A stretch of DNA of 64,000 nt from Desulfurococcaceae archaeon. GTDB lineage: Archaea; Thermoproteota; Thermoprotei_A; Sulfolobales; Desulfurococcaceae. The stretch covers positions 1 through 64,000 of the forward strand of contig JAPWUD010000002.1 in NCBI GenBank assembly GCA_028275705.1, in the 5' to 3' direction. Positions 32,651-42,776 of the stretch are shown piece by piece; within the stretch, counting starts at the first letter, position 1; each line of letters starts with the position of its first letter. The position numbers were made by a program, and so were the translations under genes. The notes beneath the pieces were generated by a model. It saw only the letters and a program-made list of their open reading frames with translations. It made no database searches and was not told where the DNA came from.

Positions 32651-34205
32651 TAGTGCTAGGGGGCTTTGTTGTCACAGCGTAAGTAACCATTGTCACGTCA
32701 TCAATACTCCTAGTGATCTCCCTAGCGATCTCGTCTAGGACATCATATGGTAATTTCATGTAGTCAGCAGTCATAGCGTCAACGCTCTCAACAACTCTGA
32801 CAGTCACGATGTAACCCTGCCTCCTAGCGTCACCCTTAACCCCAACCCACATGTCATCACCTACAACCGCGAATGCCTGCCAAACCTGCCTATATAAACC
32901 ATGCTTTTTCAATATACTCTCGACAATGGCTGAGGCCTTTCTACAGATCTCTAACTTCCTCCTATTGAATTCACCTACAACTCTAACAGCGAGGCCTGGT
33001 CCTGGAAATGGGTGTCTATAGATGAAGTACTCGGGTAGCCCAATGATCTTTGCAATCTCCCTAACTTCGTCTTTATAAAGGTATTTTAAGGGCTCTAAAA
33101 CCACATACTTTTCTCTAAACCAAGATGGTAAACCGGCAACATTGTGGTGTGATTTAATCCTGTCAGATACACCCGTACCACCGCTCTCAACAATATCTGG
33201 GTATGTAGTGCCCTGGACAAATAGCTTAGCTTTAGACTCCTCCATGAATTCGTCAAAGACACGTGTAAACTCCTCACCTATGATCCTTCTACGTTCTTCA
33301 CAGTCTCGCACACCTTCAAGCTTACTGAGGAATCTATCTTGAGCATTAACCACTACCGGTTCCAACCCAATGCTCTTTAACATCTCAACCACTTCCTCAG
33401 GCTCACCCATACGGAATAACCCATGATCGACGAATAAAGGCAGGAGTCTATCGCGGAATACCCTCTTAGCAATAAATGCTGAAACAGTTGAATCAACACC
33501 TCCACTAACAGCCGCAACAACGGGGCCTTCTATATTTCTATATTTCTCGAGTTCACTCAATACTCTCGCGTAATATAAGTCACTAGTCCACGCTCTCTTC
33601 AAGCGGGCAATACCTATAAAGTTATCGAGGAGTCTAAGTCCTTTAGGCGTGTGCGCTACTTCCGGGTGGAATTGCACTGTATATATTGGTGCATTCAATG
33701 CTTTAATTCTCAATGCCGCTATATAATTATTCTCCGATACAGCGAGTACTACGCTATCCTTAGGGGGCTCAACTACGCAGTCCCCGTGGCTCATCCAAGT
33801 ATACTCCTCCCCACTCCAGCCAACGAAGAGAGGATCACTAGTTAAAATCCTCACTCTTACACGTCCATACTCACTACACCCCGACTTTACAACCCCTCCA
33901 AGGATTTTAGATACCAATTGATGCCCAAAGCAAATACCCAGTATGGGTTTGCGTTGATCCCTTAACAACCTCGCAACTGCGTCCTCTAAATCTCGAGAAG
34001 ACTCAAGTACACTCCTATGACTACCCGATAAGACTATTGCATCATACCTAGAGACATCTAACTGGGATACCCTATTATAAGGCACTATAACAGTTAACAC
34101 ACCCAGCATTCTAAGTCTTCTTGAAATAAGGTGTGTGTATTGCCCGCCAAAATCCACTATTAAAACAGTTCCTCCAGGTATATGGAATTCTTCACTCCAC
34201 GTCAT
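32637..34205 (-). CDS. guaA: GMP synthase (glutamine-hydrolysing, fused amidotransferase + synthetase)
   Basis: ILGICFGHQLV, VQFHPEVAHT, AAVSGGVDSTVSAF, RHPFPGPGLAVRV. Confidence 0.96.
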   Translation of the reverse strand: MTWSEEFHIPGGTVLIVDFGGQYTHLISRRLRMLGVLTVIVPYNRVSQLDVSRYDAIVLSGSHRSVLESSRDLEDAVARLLRDQRKPILGICFGHQLVSKILGGVVKSGCSEYGRVRVRILTSDPLFVGWSGEEYTWMSHGDCVVEPPKDSVVLAVSENNYIAALRIKALNAPIYTVQFHPEVAHTPKGLRLLDNFIGIARLKRAWTSDLYYARVLSELEKYRNIEGPVVAAVSGGVDSTVSAFIAKRVFRDRLLPLFVDHGLFRMGEPEEVVEMLKSIGLEPVVVNAQDRFLSKLEGVRDCEERRRIIGEEFTRVFDEFMEESKAKLFVQGTTYPDIVESGGTGVSDRIKSHHNVAGLPSWFREKYVVLEPLKYLYKDEVREIAKIIGLPEYFIYRHPFPGPGLAVRVVGEFNRRKLEICRKASAIVESILKKHGLYRQVWQAFAVVGDDMWVGVKGDARRQGYIVTVRVVESVDAMTADYMKLPYDVLDEIAREITRSIDDVTMVTYAVTTKPPSTIEPC

Positions 34206-34303
34206 AGTGTACTTAATACAATGTAGGGTTAATAAATAAATGAGAATATATCGTGGTTAACCACGCACCATACACTCCGTTCTGTAAACTCAGTAGACGA
34301 CTA

Positions 34304-35215
34304 TTATATATATTTAGAGAGAAAGCTTAATAGTCTCTCCGCATACTCACTACTGTGTCTTTGCCATGCTTCAACATGCTTTGAGTCTACAAACCACGCC
34401 TCAACATTTGGAGATGACTTCTTTAATTCCTCGTAGAGTGCTTTGTACTCATCAATTGTTATTAAGTGATCTCTCAATGGAACCACCATTAAAACAGGGG
34501 CTTTAACTCCCTTGGCATACATAGTTATCAGCAATTCTCCAAGTGAAAATCCAACTCTAGCCTCGACAATCTTAATCACTAGTAGATAACTCAAACGCAG
34601 CATGTAGCCCACGAAGCCTTTGATTCTACTTACTAATCTCCTACCTGAAGATACTATATTAACATATGGACTATCAACTACAACGGCGTCAACTAGAGTC
34701 TTTGCTGCAGTTATTATTGATATAGCACCACCCATCGAGAATCCATAAATAGCGATCTTCTTAAACCCTCTATTTCTAAGTAGATTTACAATTTCTGCCA
34801 CATCATCTGATTCTTTGTAACCCAGTGTAGTGATCTCACCTCCACTCTCACCATGGGCTCTCATGTCGACAACTAGAACACTATATCCTCTTTCTCCAAG
34901 AACTTTCATGGCTGGCTTTATGCAGCAATCATCCCACTTACTAGAATTAAGCCCATGGATCAATACTATTGCTTTTTCTCCACTTCCTTTAACAAGCCAA
35001 CCTTTTAAATCAACGCCATCCCTCGTCTTGTAAATGAAGTCTTCATATTCGAACCCCAGATCTCTAGGTGTCCACGATAATATGATCCTTTGCGGTTTAA
35101 CCATTTTACCAGTAGCCAATATTGAAAAGGCCGTCAATAGTGCTATGATAATTATTAGTAACGCTAATATAATTGATAATATTAGAGTAATCGAATATAC
35201 CAAGAGAAACCCCAT
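34304..35215 (-). CDS. Alpha/beta hydrolase with N-terminal TM anchor
   Basis: VLIHGLNSSKWDD, IYGFSMGGAISI (GxSxG), D and H residues at C-terminus. Confidence 0.85.
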   Translation of the reverse strand: MGFLLVYSITLILSIILALLIIIIALLTAFSILATGKMVKPQRIILSWTPRDLGFEYEDFIYKTRDGVDLKGWLVKGSGEKAIVLIHGLNSSKWDDCCIKPAMKVLGERGYSVLVVDMRAHGESGGEITTLGYKESDDVAEIVNLLRNRGFKKIAIYGFSMGGAISIITAAKTLVDAVVVDSPYVNIVSSGRRLVSRIKGFVGYMLRLSYLLVIKIVEARVGFSLGELLITMYAKGVKAPVLMVVPLRDHLITIDEYKALYEELKKSSPNVEAWFVDSKHVEAWQRHSSEYAERLLSFLSKYI

Positions 35216-35499
35216 TAAATATATTTCCTAAGAAGGCTTATAATAATTAAAGTAGAACAAAGCATTATATTAATAGTTTCTACATAATAAACAATTCATT
35301 TTCCTTGTCATGATTTATGTGGATTTTATACTGACCAAGAGATGGGGTTAACAATCTTAACGATGTAATATAGTAAGTAAGATATAACACTCTGCATACA
35401 AACGATATAAGCGCCTACAAAGTACATATAGTGAAAAGTATACAATATCTATTCAAGCATAATTATGTAAATTAAGAAGATTCATGCAAACCCAGTAGC

Positions 35500-35810
35500 T
35501 ACAAAACCATCACATTAATAATTATAGTCGCCATTCTCACCGTAATTGTTGGAGTATTGATAGGATACATTATGTAAATAGACCCACCGAGATAACAATG
35601 CCAACAGCACCAACAAAGGTAGAAATGACTTTTATATTCCTAGGTAGTATCACCGACACAGCTTGGAACGAGGCTGGATGTAGAGCAACGGAGGCTTTTA
35701 AGGGTTAACCCCCGAGGTAGAGGTTGCATTGGTTCAAGGGGGTCTATGACCTGGCTAACTCAGCGAACCATACTATAGAGAGTCCACATGATGGATTGTA
35801 TTATAGATTT
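35500..35810 (+). pseudogene. Remnant of a BMP-family (Med-like) substrate-binding lipoprotein
   Basis: signal/TM LIIIVAILTVIVGVLIGYIM*, then PTAPTKVEMTFIFLGSITDTAWNEAGCRATEAFKG and (shifted) LTPEVEVALVQGVYDLAN. Confidence 0.5.
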
Positions 35811-35933
35811 AAGTTAAATATTATACTCCTCTCAGTAATGTATCTAACGCATCAATTAAAAATAGAGTAGAGAACCCCCTAGAAGACTATTAATGTGTGA
35901 AATAATTTATTAATATAACTCCTAATATCTAGT

Positions 35934-37214
35934 GTGAAGGTGATAATTTTGAAAATCGTGATTGCTAGCTTCGCCTCGGGCTTGCATGGTGGCAGCTACT
36001 ATGAGCGTATTCATGAATTATTCAAAAAACACTTTGACAAAGCGAATGTATCTTTAGAGTTCACTCCTATTATTACAACACTAGATGAGGCAGGAAAAAT
36101 GGGAGATGAATATAGGGGTAGTCTCCCAATTTTAATTGCATTAACTGGTGGAACAAGTAGATTGATGAAGGAGTTTACTACAGCTGGTGATTATTCAAGA
36201 GTGATCCTAATTGGACACGGAGACCACAATAGCCTACCGTCTGTTATAGCGGCGAGATCTAGGCTTGATATTGAGGGGGTGTGGAGCTGGATCTACCACT
36301 GTAAGAGGCCTGATAGCCCCGAGTGCGGTGCAGTGATAGATGAGGCTGTAAAGGTAGCCATGGCTGTATCGAGGCTCATTGGTTCAAGGGTTCTATTGGT
36401 CTCCGAGACAAGTGAGAAAACAGATGAAGTAGAGGACTTTGAAAACAAGTTTGAAGCCTCTGTCGATGTATTAACAATTAACCAGGTGTCATCAAGACTG
36501 GGAGAAGCTGATGAAAAATTAATGAGGCACTTTTATGAAGTTGTAGAGAAGTATGAGTTTAATGCACCAAGAGATATGTTGGAACATGTAGCGAGGCTCT
36601 ACGCCATCCTCAAGTCTATGGTGGAGGAGAATGGATATGCAGGTATAGCAGTAGATTGCTTCACATACTTATTGAAATACAAGGTGACTCCATGCCTAGC
36701 ACTCTCTCTACTAAATGGTGATGGAGTACCAACGGCCTGCGAAGCAGATCTCGGCGCTCTAGCACTAATGATTATATCTAGGGAGTTAATAGGGTATACA
36801 GGGTGGATTGCGAATACATCTGTCTTTAGAGGTAATAGAATATACCTATCCCACTGTACAATAGCATATAATATGATCACGTCTGGTAAAGTACTAACAC
36901 ACTTTGAGTCAGGCTACCCATATGGTTTATCGGGTAGACTACCACCGGTGACGTACACTATAGCTTCTATGAGTAAAGATTACTCAATAATAGCCATTGA
37001 CACGGGGAGAGTGACGTCCAGCGGGTTGCTATACGATTCAATGTGTAGAACACAGGCAATTTTCGAAGTGGACTACAATACCGAGGAAATACCACTATAT
37101 GCCCCCGCTAACCACCACTTACTAATACCAGGAGATGTTAAAAACTTATTTAAAGCAGTTGCATCCCTACTGGGATTAGACTACGTCGAGTACCGTGAAC
37201 TATTCAAAAAATAG
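35934..37214 (+). CDS. L-fucose/L-arabinose isomerase-like protein
   Basis: ALTGGTSRLMKE, ILIGHGDHNSLPSVIAA, GIAVDCFTYLLKYKVTPCLALSLLNGDGVPTACEADLGAL. Confidence 0.7.
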   Translation: MKVIILKIVIASFASGLHGGSYYERIHELFKKHFDKANVSLEFTPIITTLDEAGKMGDEYRGSLPILIALTGGTSRLMKEFTTAGDYSRVILIGHGDHNSLPSVIAARSRLDIEGVWSWIYHCKRPDSPECGAVIDEAVKVAMAVSRLIGSRVLLVSETSEKTDEVEDFENKFEASVDVLTINQVSSRLGEADEKLMRHFYEVVEKYEFNAPRDMLEHVARLYAILKSMVEENGYAGIAVDCFTYLLKYKVTPCLALSLLNGDGVPTACEADLGALALMIISRELIGYTGWIANTSVFRGNRIYLSHCTIAYNMITSGKVLTHFESGYPYGLSGRLPPVTYTIASMSKDYSIIAIDTGRVTSSGLLYDSMCRTQAIFEVDYNTEEIPLYAPANHHLLIPGDVKNLFKAVASLLGLDYVEYRELFKK

Positions 37215-37311
37215 TCTTTCTATTAATTGACATAGTGTAGCAGAGGGAGTGTTTTTAAGCCAGGTAATTTTCCAGACATCCTAGATTTTAGTAGTTTTAA
37301 ACAATATTTAA

Positions 37312-38064
37312 TCAACGTATTAAACTACGTAGATTCTTGTATATGGCTTTTACGTAACTAAATACTTCTTCATTCAAGAGCTTCTCAATACTTCCAATGG
37401 ACTCCTCCAATCTGCTAAGATAAGGTATGAATCCGAGGTATAGTAGTCTCCTTTCTTCAGCATAGGGACGTAGTACTCCACTACCCATGTTTTCAATAAA
37501 TAAGATCTCTTCATAACCAGTTTCTCTCAATATATCTACGAGTCTATCAATAGCTCTCCTAGCGAGTTTGCTTGGAGTTGCAACTATAATGGGTTTCACC
37601 CTCCTCCTCAATCTATATAGTATATCCAAGTGCTCATCACCTATTCCCGGAGGTGTATCTATATAGAGGTTTTCTACGCCATTCCATCTTATAATAGCCA
37701 GAACTTCCCATAATGCATTACTTGCCTCTCCACCCCGTAGTGCTATTGGGTTATCCATAGTGTATGAAACAATAGTGAAGTAGTATAGATTATCAAAAAC
37801 CCTGTATGGCTTAACACCCTTCTCTTCTATGTATTTAATAACCCGGGGGTCTAGGCCGAGAATTATGTGTGTTGATGGATTAACGAAGTCTAGGTCGAGG
37901 AGACCGGTTGAATGCCCCTCTAAACTACTAGCGATGGATAGTAGTGTTGAAATGGTTGTTTTTCCCACTCCACCCTTACTGCTAACAACTAGATATACTG
38001 ATCTCGGTGATTCGAGGTTTTTAATAGCTTTTAGTACGCGGGGATCTTCAATCACGGTCTTCAA
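37312..38064 (-). CDS. MinD/Mrp-type P-loop ATPase, candidate ATPase-type nickel-insertion partner of HypA
   Basis: VVSSKGGVGKTTISTLLS deviant Walker A; YIDTPPGIGDEHLDIL; overlaps hypA by 17 bp. Confidence 0.8.
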   Translation of the reverse strand: MKTVIEDPRVLKAIKNLESPRSVYLVVSSKGGVGKTTISTLLSIASSLEGHSTGLLDLDFVNPSTHIILGLDPRVIKYIEEKGVKPYRVFDNLYYFTIVSYTMDNPIALRGGEASNALWEVLAIIRWNGVENLYIDTPPGIGDEHLDILYRLRRRVKPIIVATPSKLARRAIDRLVDILRETGYEEILFIENMGSGVLRPYAEERRLLYLGFIPYLSRLEESIGSIEKLLNEEVFSYVKAIYKNLRSLIR

Positions 38065-38440
38065 CCCTGATCTCGCTAATTCCCCTCCCTCTTACAATCT
38101 CGAAGTCTATGCTTCCACACCGTGGACACCTATAGTAGGCGTATATGGATTCGGGGAGGAAGTGTATTGACTCCCTCACATCTTGGCTCATACTTGAAGG
38201 ATCTACTCTCCACTCGTACCCGCAGGTCCTACACTTTAGTAGCGGCTCCTCCTCAATTATCTCTATTTCACTAATTTCTAGTCCACGCTCCTTGATCAAC
38301 TCTCTCAGTGCAAACTCCAAAACCTCTTCATCAATAGACTGTAAAGCACCCGTCTTTACAACTAGTTTCCTCCCTCTCTTAACACCTTGGTTCTCAATGT
38401 AGAGTATAATGGCTTCTGCAAGAGCCCATTCATGAACCAA
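38048..38440 (-). CDS. hypA: Hydrogenase/nickel maturation protein HypA
   Basis: starts MVHEWALAEAI; CRTCGYEW...YRCPRCGSIDFEIVRGRGI zinc site. Confidence 0.9.
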   Translation of the reverse strand: MVHEWALAEAIILYIENQGVKRGRKLVVKTGALQSIDEEVLEFALRELIKERGLEISEIEIIEEEPLLKCRTCGYEWRVDPSSMSQDVRESIHFLPESIYAYYRCPRCGSIDFEIVRGRGISEIRVEDRD

Positions 38441-38501
38441 TACCTTCCACCCTTTAGATATAAACCTAGAGGGCTATTGTTAAATAAACTTGGTGGTGTA
38501 A

Positions 38502-39785
38502 TTGAGTGGAGGTAGGTCTAGTAGAATTGAGGGTTTCTACAAACTACCATACGAGGAGAGAGTAAAAATTGTTAAGGAGTGGGCTGGTTTAACAAGCGAG
38601 GATGTAAACGCACTGACAAACTTTGGTAATTTACCAAGGGATATTGGAGAGAGAATGATTGAGAACGTTATTGGTGCTATGTCGTATCCATTCGCAGTAG
38701 CGGTGAACTTCTTGATTAATGGTAGAGACTACTTGGTTCCAATGGTTATTGAGGAGGCGAGTGTTGTAGCAGCTGCAAGTAATGCAGCGCGGATGCTTAG
38801 ACATGGAAAGGGCATAGTTGCTGAGGCTGGGCCACAGGAGATGATTGGCCAAATACACATAGTTAATACAATGGCTCCACACGCTAAAGCCGCTAGAATC
38901 ATTGAGCACAAGCAGGAATTACTGGAATACGCGGCGCAACAGGACCCAATACTAGTCAAGAGTGGTGGTGGTCCAAGAGACATTGAGGTTAGAGTAGTTG
39001 ATACGAGGAAGGGGCCTGTCATAGTAGTGCACCTAATTGTGGATGTAAGAGATGCTATGGGTGCAAACGCTGTTAACACCATGGCTGAGGCAATTGCACC
39101 ACTACTCGAGAAAATAACGGGTGGGCAGGCGAGGCTGAGGATAATATCAAACTATGCAACTAGGAGAGTAGTCAAGGCATGGGCAAGGACCCCGGCTGAA
39201 AATGTTGGTGGATTAGAAGTAGCGAAGAGAATAGAAGAGGCGAGTATAATAGCTGAGGCCGATCCATACAGGGCTGTTACACACAATAAGGGAATTATGA
39301 ATGGAATAATAGCAGTTGCACTCGCCACGGCACAAGACCACAGAGCTATTGAGGCTGGAGCACACGCCTACGCTGCTAGATCAGGAGTCTACAAGCCACT
39401 TAGCACATGGGAGGTTGATGAAGAGGGTTTTCTAAATGGATACCTAGAACTACCACTACAAGTAGGGGTTATAGGTGGCGCTACAAAAGTGCATCCAATC
39501 GCGAGAATAGCCCTCAAGATCCTAGGGGTTTCATCAGCCAAGGAATTATCTGAAGTCATGGCTGCTGTTGGATTAGCGCAAAACCTAGCTGCGATTAGAG
39601 CATTGGTAACTGAGGGTATTCAAAAGGGTCATATGCGGCTTCACGCGAGGAATCTCGCTGTAATGGCTGGTGCTACTGGGGATTTAATAGACAAGGTGGC
39701 GGAGAGAATGGTTAAAGATGGTAGGATTAGGTTCGACTACGCGAAGGAGCTTGTTGAGAGGGCTTTGAGGGGGGAGCAGATCTAG
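38502..39785 (+). CDS. Hydroxymethylglutaryl-CoA reductase, class II-like
   Basis: SRIEGFYKLPYEERVKIV, MIENVIGAMSYPFAVAVNFLINGRDYLVPMVIEEASVVAAASNAARM, DAMGANAVNTMAEA. Confidence 0.9.
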   Translation: MSGGRSSRIEGFYKLPYEERVKIVKEWAGLTSEDVNALTNFGNLPRDIGERMIENVIGAMSYPFAVAVNFLINGRDYLVPMVIEEASVVAAASNAARMLRHGKGIVAEAGPQEMIGQIHIVNTMAPHAKAARIIEHKQELLEYAAQQDPILVKSGGGPRDIEVRVVDTRKGPVIVVHLIVDVRDAMGANAVNTMAEAIAPLLEKITGGQARLRIISNYATRRVVKAWARTPAENVGGLEVAKRIEEASIIAEADPYRAVTHNKGIMNGIIAVALATAQDHRAIEAGAHAYAARSGVYKPLSTWEVDEEGFLNGYLELPLQVGVIGGATKVHPIARIALKILGVSSAKELSEVMAAVGLAQNLAAIRALVTEGIQKGHMRLHARNLAVMAGATGDLIDKVAERMVKDGRIRFDYAKELVERALRGEQI

Positions 39786-39796
39786 TATATCCACAG

Positions 39797-41065
39797 TTGG
39801 AGCTCAGTATGCTCAGTGGCTTCAAGAAGCAATTGGGGGTATTGAGAGATAGCTTTAGAGAACTAAGAGAGGTATTCAAAGGAAATGTTGGAGTAATGGC
39901 TTTATCATGGTTTTTGTTTTCCCTTACAGGCTCTTTGATAAATCCCTTCTTCGCTAAGTATGCTAAAGACCTTGGCGCTGGAGATTATGAGATCGCGTTA
40001 ATGAGGAGCCTCGGATCTCTCGCCCTAGCACTATCCATAATACCAGGCGGACTACTAACAGACTACCTTGGGAGAGTGAGGATTATAATTATTGGTACGG
40101 GTATGGTTACAGCAGCGCAATTCCTATATGCTACCTCACCTGATTGGAGGTGGCTTACAATAGTATATGTATTTGACAGTGCATCTCACTTTTATCAACC
40201 AGCATTGACAGCTATAGTAATGGATTCTCTAAGTAGGGGGAGGGAGTTCAAGGGGTTCTTAGCGTTAAATATTGCCACATCCATGCCTGGATTATTCATG
40301 CCTATTATTGGGGGTTTCTTATATGAATTCATAGGGTCTATGGGTATTAGATATGGTTTCCTAGTACAGGGCTTGGTCTCCCTAGTAGTCTTAGTTCTAA
40401 GAGTGAAGTCTCTTAGAGAAACGTTTAAACCAAGAGATAGAGACTTCTCGGGGTTAATATTTGAGCTCGCAGGATATAGAGGGGTATTATCAAAAGCTCT
40501 GAAACTATATGTATATACATCTATTCTCTGGCAGGTTTCAATGGGTGTTGTAAATACCTACATGGCACTCTACGTTATAGATGTCCTCGGGTTAAAGCCC
40601 CACTACTGGGGCTTGATCTCATCCATATCGACACTTGGGTCTATAGCGTCTTCACTACTTTTAATCGGTAGTAAAATTAGCATTGAGAAGTACACTCTAG
40701 CATCCACCCTTATATTGTCAACTTGCTTATTCCTATACGCAGTACCCTCATATATACAGAGTATTCTTGCCTCATTAACCACATTGTTAATTACGTCGGT
40801 AGTTTCAAGTATATTCTCAAATATCCTTAGCTCTAGTCTATCGGCAATTCTAACAAGGATACTTCCAATTGAGTTAAGGGGTAGGGCAGTGGGTATACAA
40901 AGACTCCTAGATAACCTAGGTGCATCCGTGAGCTCTCAAATCGCTGCTCTACTATATACTAGCCTTGGCCCGGCGAGGTCTCTCATAGCGTCGGGGTTTA
41001 TAGGTCTTGGTAGTAGTCTATACTTATACACTATACTCTCACGTAGATCAATAGTAAGCTCGTAG
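39797..41065 (+). CDS. MFS transporter
   Basis: about 12 TM; NPFFAKYAKDLGAGDYEIALMRSL, GGLLTDYLGRVRIIIIGT. Confidence 0.85.
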   Translation: MELSMLSGFKKQLGVLRDSFRELREVFKGNVGVMALSWFLFSLTGSLINPFFAKYAKDLGAGDYEIALMRSLGSLALALSIIPGGLLTDYLGRVRIIIIGTGMVTAAQFLYATSPDWRWLTIVYVFDSASHFYQPALTAIVMDSLSRGREFKGFLALNIATSMPGLFMPIIGGFLYEFIGSMGIRYGFLVQGLVSLVVLVLRVKSLRETFKPRDRDFSGLIFELAGYRGVLSKALKLYVYTSILWQVSMGVVNTYMALYVIDVLGLKPHYWGLISSISTLGSIASSLLLIGSKISIEKYTLASTLILSTCLFLYAVPSYIQSILASLTTLLITSVVSSIFSNILSSSLSAILTRILPIELRGRAVGIQRLLDNLGASVSSQIAALLYTSLGPARSLIASGFIGLGSSLYLYTILSRRSIVSS

Positions 41066-42059
41066 TTGAAACAATCAACTGGAGTAGTGTAATGAATAAA
41101 ACCACGTCTTTCTCAAAGCACTTACCCCTCAGCCTACTTACAGCCTTGATCGCGACGTGGGTGATACTGTAGGACTTATCATATGGAGGTAGCAAGGATC
41201 CATCCGGTTGAACTCTCCCAAAGTTCTCCTTGTAGACGCCATTCATTAATCCCCTCATGAATAGTGCTAATTCAATAAAGTATAGTGTGAATGATGATAC
41301 TGCATACTTCTCGAAGTTCCAGTATATAGCTAGTGAAGCATATAACGCGCCAAATCCATATGTAAATGAATTCCCTGGAAAGCACTTTGCCGGGTACTTA
41401 TTGTATAGTAGGAATATCGATATAGACGCTATAACTGGTGCTATTACATATAGTGCATCAATTCTATTAGTGGCGACAACGAGAATGACTGTAGTTGATA
41501 GTATAATCAAAGCCTGAGTAGCCTCTAAGCCATTATAACCAGCAATCATGTTGAATGCATTTGCAGCCCCTAAGACACCAATTGGAACAACTAGGAGAGG
41601 GTATAGTAAACCAAGCTCTAGTGTTCCAATGATTGGTAGTTCAATGACACTAGTACCGGCTTTAACAACCATTAATGGAAGAGCAACAGGGATTGTGAGA
41701 AACACTCTTTTCAGCGGGGTAATACCCTTCTTCCAGCCAAGGAGATCGTCGAAGAAGCCGAGTAGTCCCGCTAATAGTAGCGTAGTTGTTATGGATAGTA
41801 ATGGAATAACATCTAATCTAGCATCTCCATACCTCTCTATAGCTATATACACCATTATGCCGAAAACCGTTGAGAGAATAACCCATAGTCCACCAGCCTC
41901 AGCTACGTAGACCTCTCCCGGTTTATTCATGTCTCGACCAGTGAATCCAAGTCTATGAGCAGTCTTCAGCCACCAATCCATGAGTACCTTTGTTGAAACC
42001 GCGGAGACCAATATGGGCATCAATAAGTCAATCAATACTACTCCACCTGCTCCCTCCAC
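41031..42059 (-). CDS. UDP-GlcNAc:dolichyl-/polyprenyl-phosphate GlcNAc-1-P transferase family
   Basis: GFFDDLLGWKKGITPLKRVFL, NAFNMIAGYNGLEATQA; multi-TM MraY/WecA/Alg7 family. Confidence 0.88.
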   Translation of the reverse strand: MEGAGGVVLIDLLMPILVSAVSTKVLMDWWLKTAHRLGFTGRDMNKPGEVYVAEAGGLWVILSTVFGIMVYIAIERYGDARLDVIPLLSITTTLLLAGLLGFFDDLLGWKKGITPLKRVFLTIPVALPLMVVKAGTSVIELPIIGTLELGLLYPLLVVPIGVLGAANAFNMIAGYNGLEATQALIILSTTVILVVATNRIDALYVIAPVIASISIFLLYNKYPAKCFPGNSFTYGFGALYASLAIYWNFEKYAVSSFTLYFIELALFMRGLMNGVYKENFGRVQPDGSLLPPYDKSYSITHVAIKAVSRLRGKCFEKDVVLFITLLQLIVSTTSLLLIYVRV

Positions 42060-42754
42060 TCAGTGTTGAATAATGCATAGATCTCCTGAGCCCTCTTCTC
42101 TCCAACGCCCTCGACACTCATTAATTCATATATAGATGCGTTAGCAATACTTCTAAGAGTCTTAAACCTCTGTAGAAGCCTACGAGCTATTGTAGGCCCC
42201 ACTAAACCCTCAGCTACGTATAAAATCCTCTCCTCAATACTCATAGGCTTCCTCTCAACTCTCATCCTCACAACTCTCTTCTCCTCTGTTTTACCTAGAC
42301 TCTTAGATTTAGCCACTATCCACGCTATAGTGGCTTCTTTACTCGGAGTGAATAAAACGGGGATTTCGAGCTCTAGGATTATAGTATCTAGAACTCTGAG
42401 AATGCTCTGTATTTTCCAATCTCTATATACTTCGAGGTCTTCGAGAGAGCCCTCTATGAGGATCAATGGTTTGTGTCCATCAACTCTTGCAGCTTCCTTC
42501 AATAACCTAGACTGCTCCCAGACTCTATTGTCTCTAATACTATTCGCGAAGTCGTCAACGCTCTTCCTCTCAACTAGGATTGATTGCTTACTTGGGGGAG
42601 CTAGTAGTAGGAAGTCTCCTGCTTGTAGTGCTTGTACAGCTACTCTAAGGCCTTCCCTTGTTAGCATAGACTTGAACTCTGGGTGTTTTGCATCCTCTCT
42701 ACTATCAATAATGACGTCTACTGGGACAAGTAGTTTAATAGACAATGAAGCCAC
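42038..42754 (-). CDS. xpf: XPF/Mus81-family endonuclease (ERCC4 nuclease + HhH2)
   Basis: IDSREDAKHPEF...LVERKSVDDFANSI (ERKxxxD); C-terminal HhH SVEGVGEKRAQEIYALF. Confidence 0.93.
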   Translation of the reverse strand: MASLSIKLLVPVDVIIDSREDAKHPEFKSMLTREGLRVAVQALQAGDFLLLAPPSKQSILVERKSVDDFANSIRDNRVWEQSRLLKEAARVDGHKPLILIEGSLEDLEVYRDWKIQSILRVLDTIILELEIPVLFTPSKEATIAWIVAKSKSLGKTEEKRVVRMRVERKPMSIEERILYVAEGLVGPTIARRLLQRFKTLRSIANASIYELMSVEGVGEKRAQEIYALFNTEWREQVE

Positions 42755-42776
42755 CGTTAATTACTCAGTGTTATTA

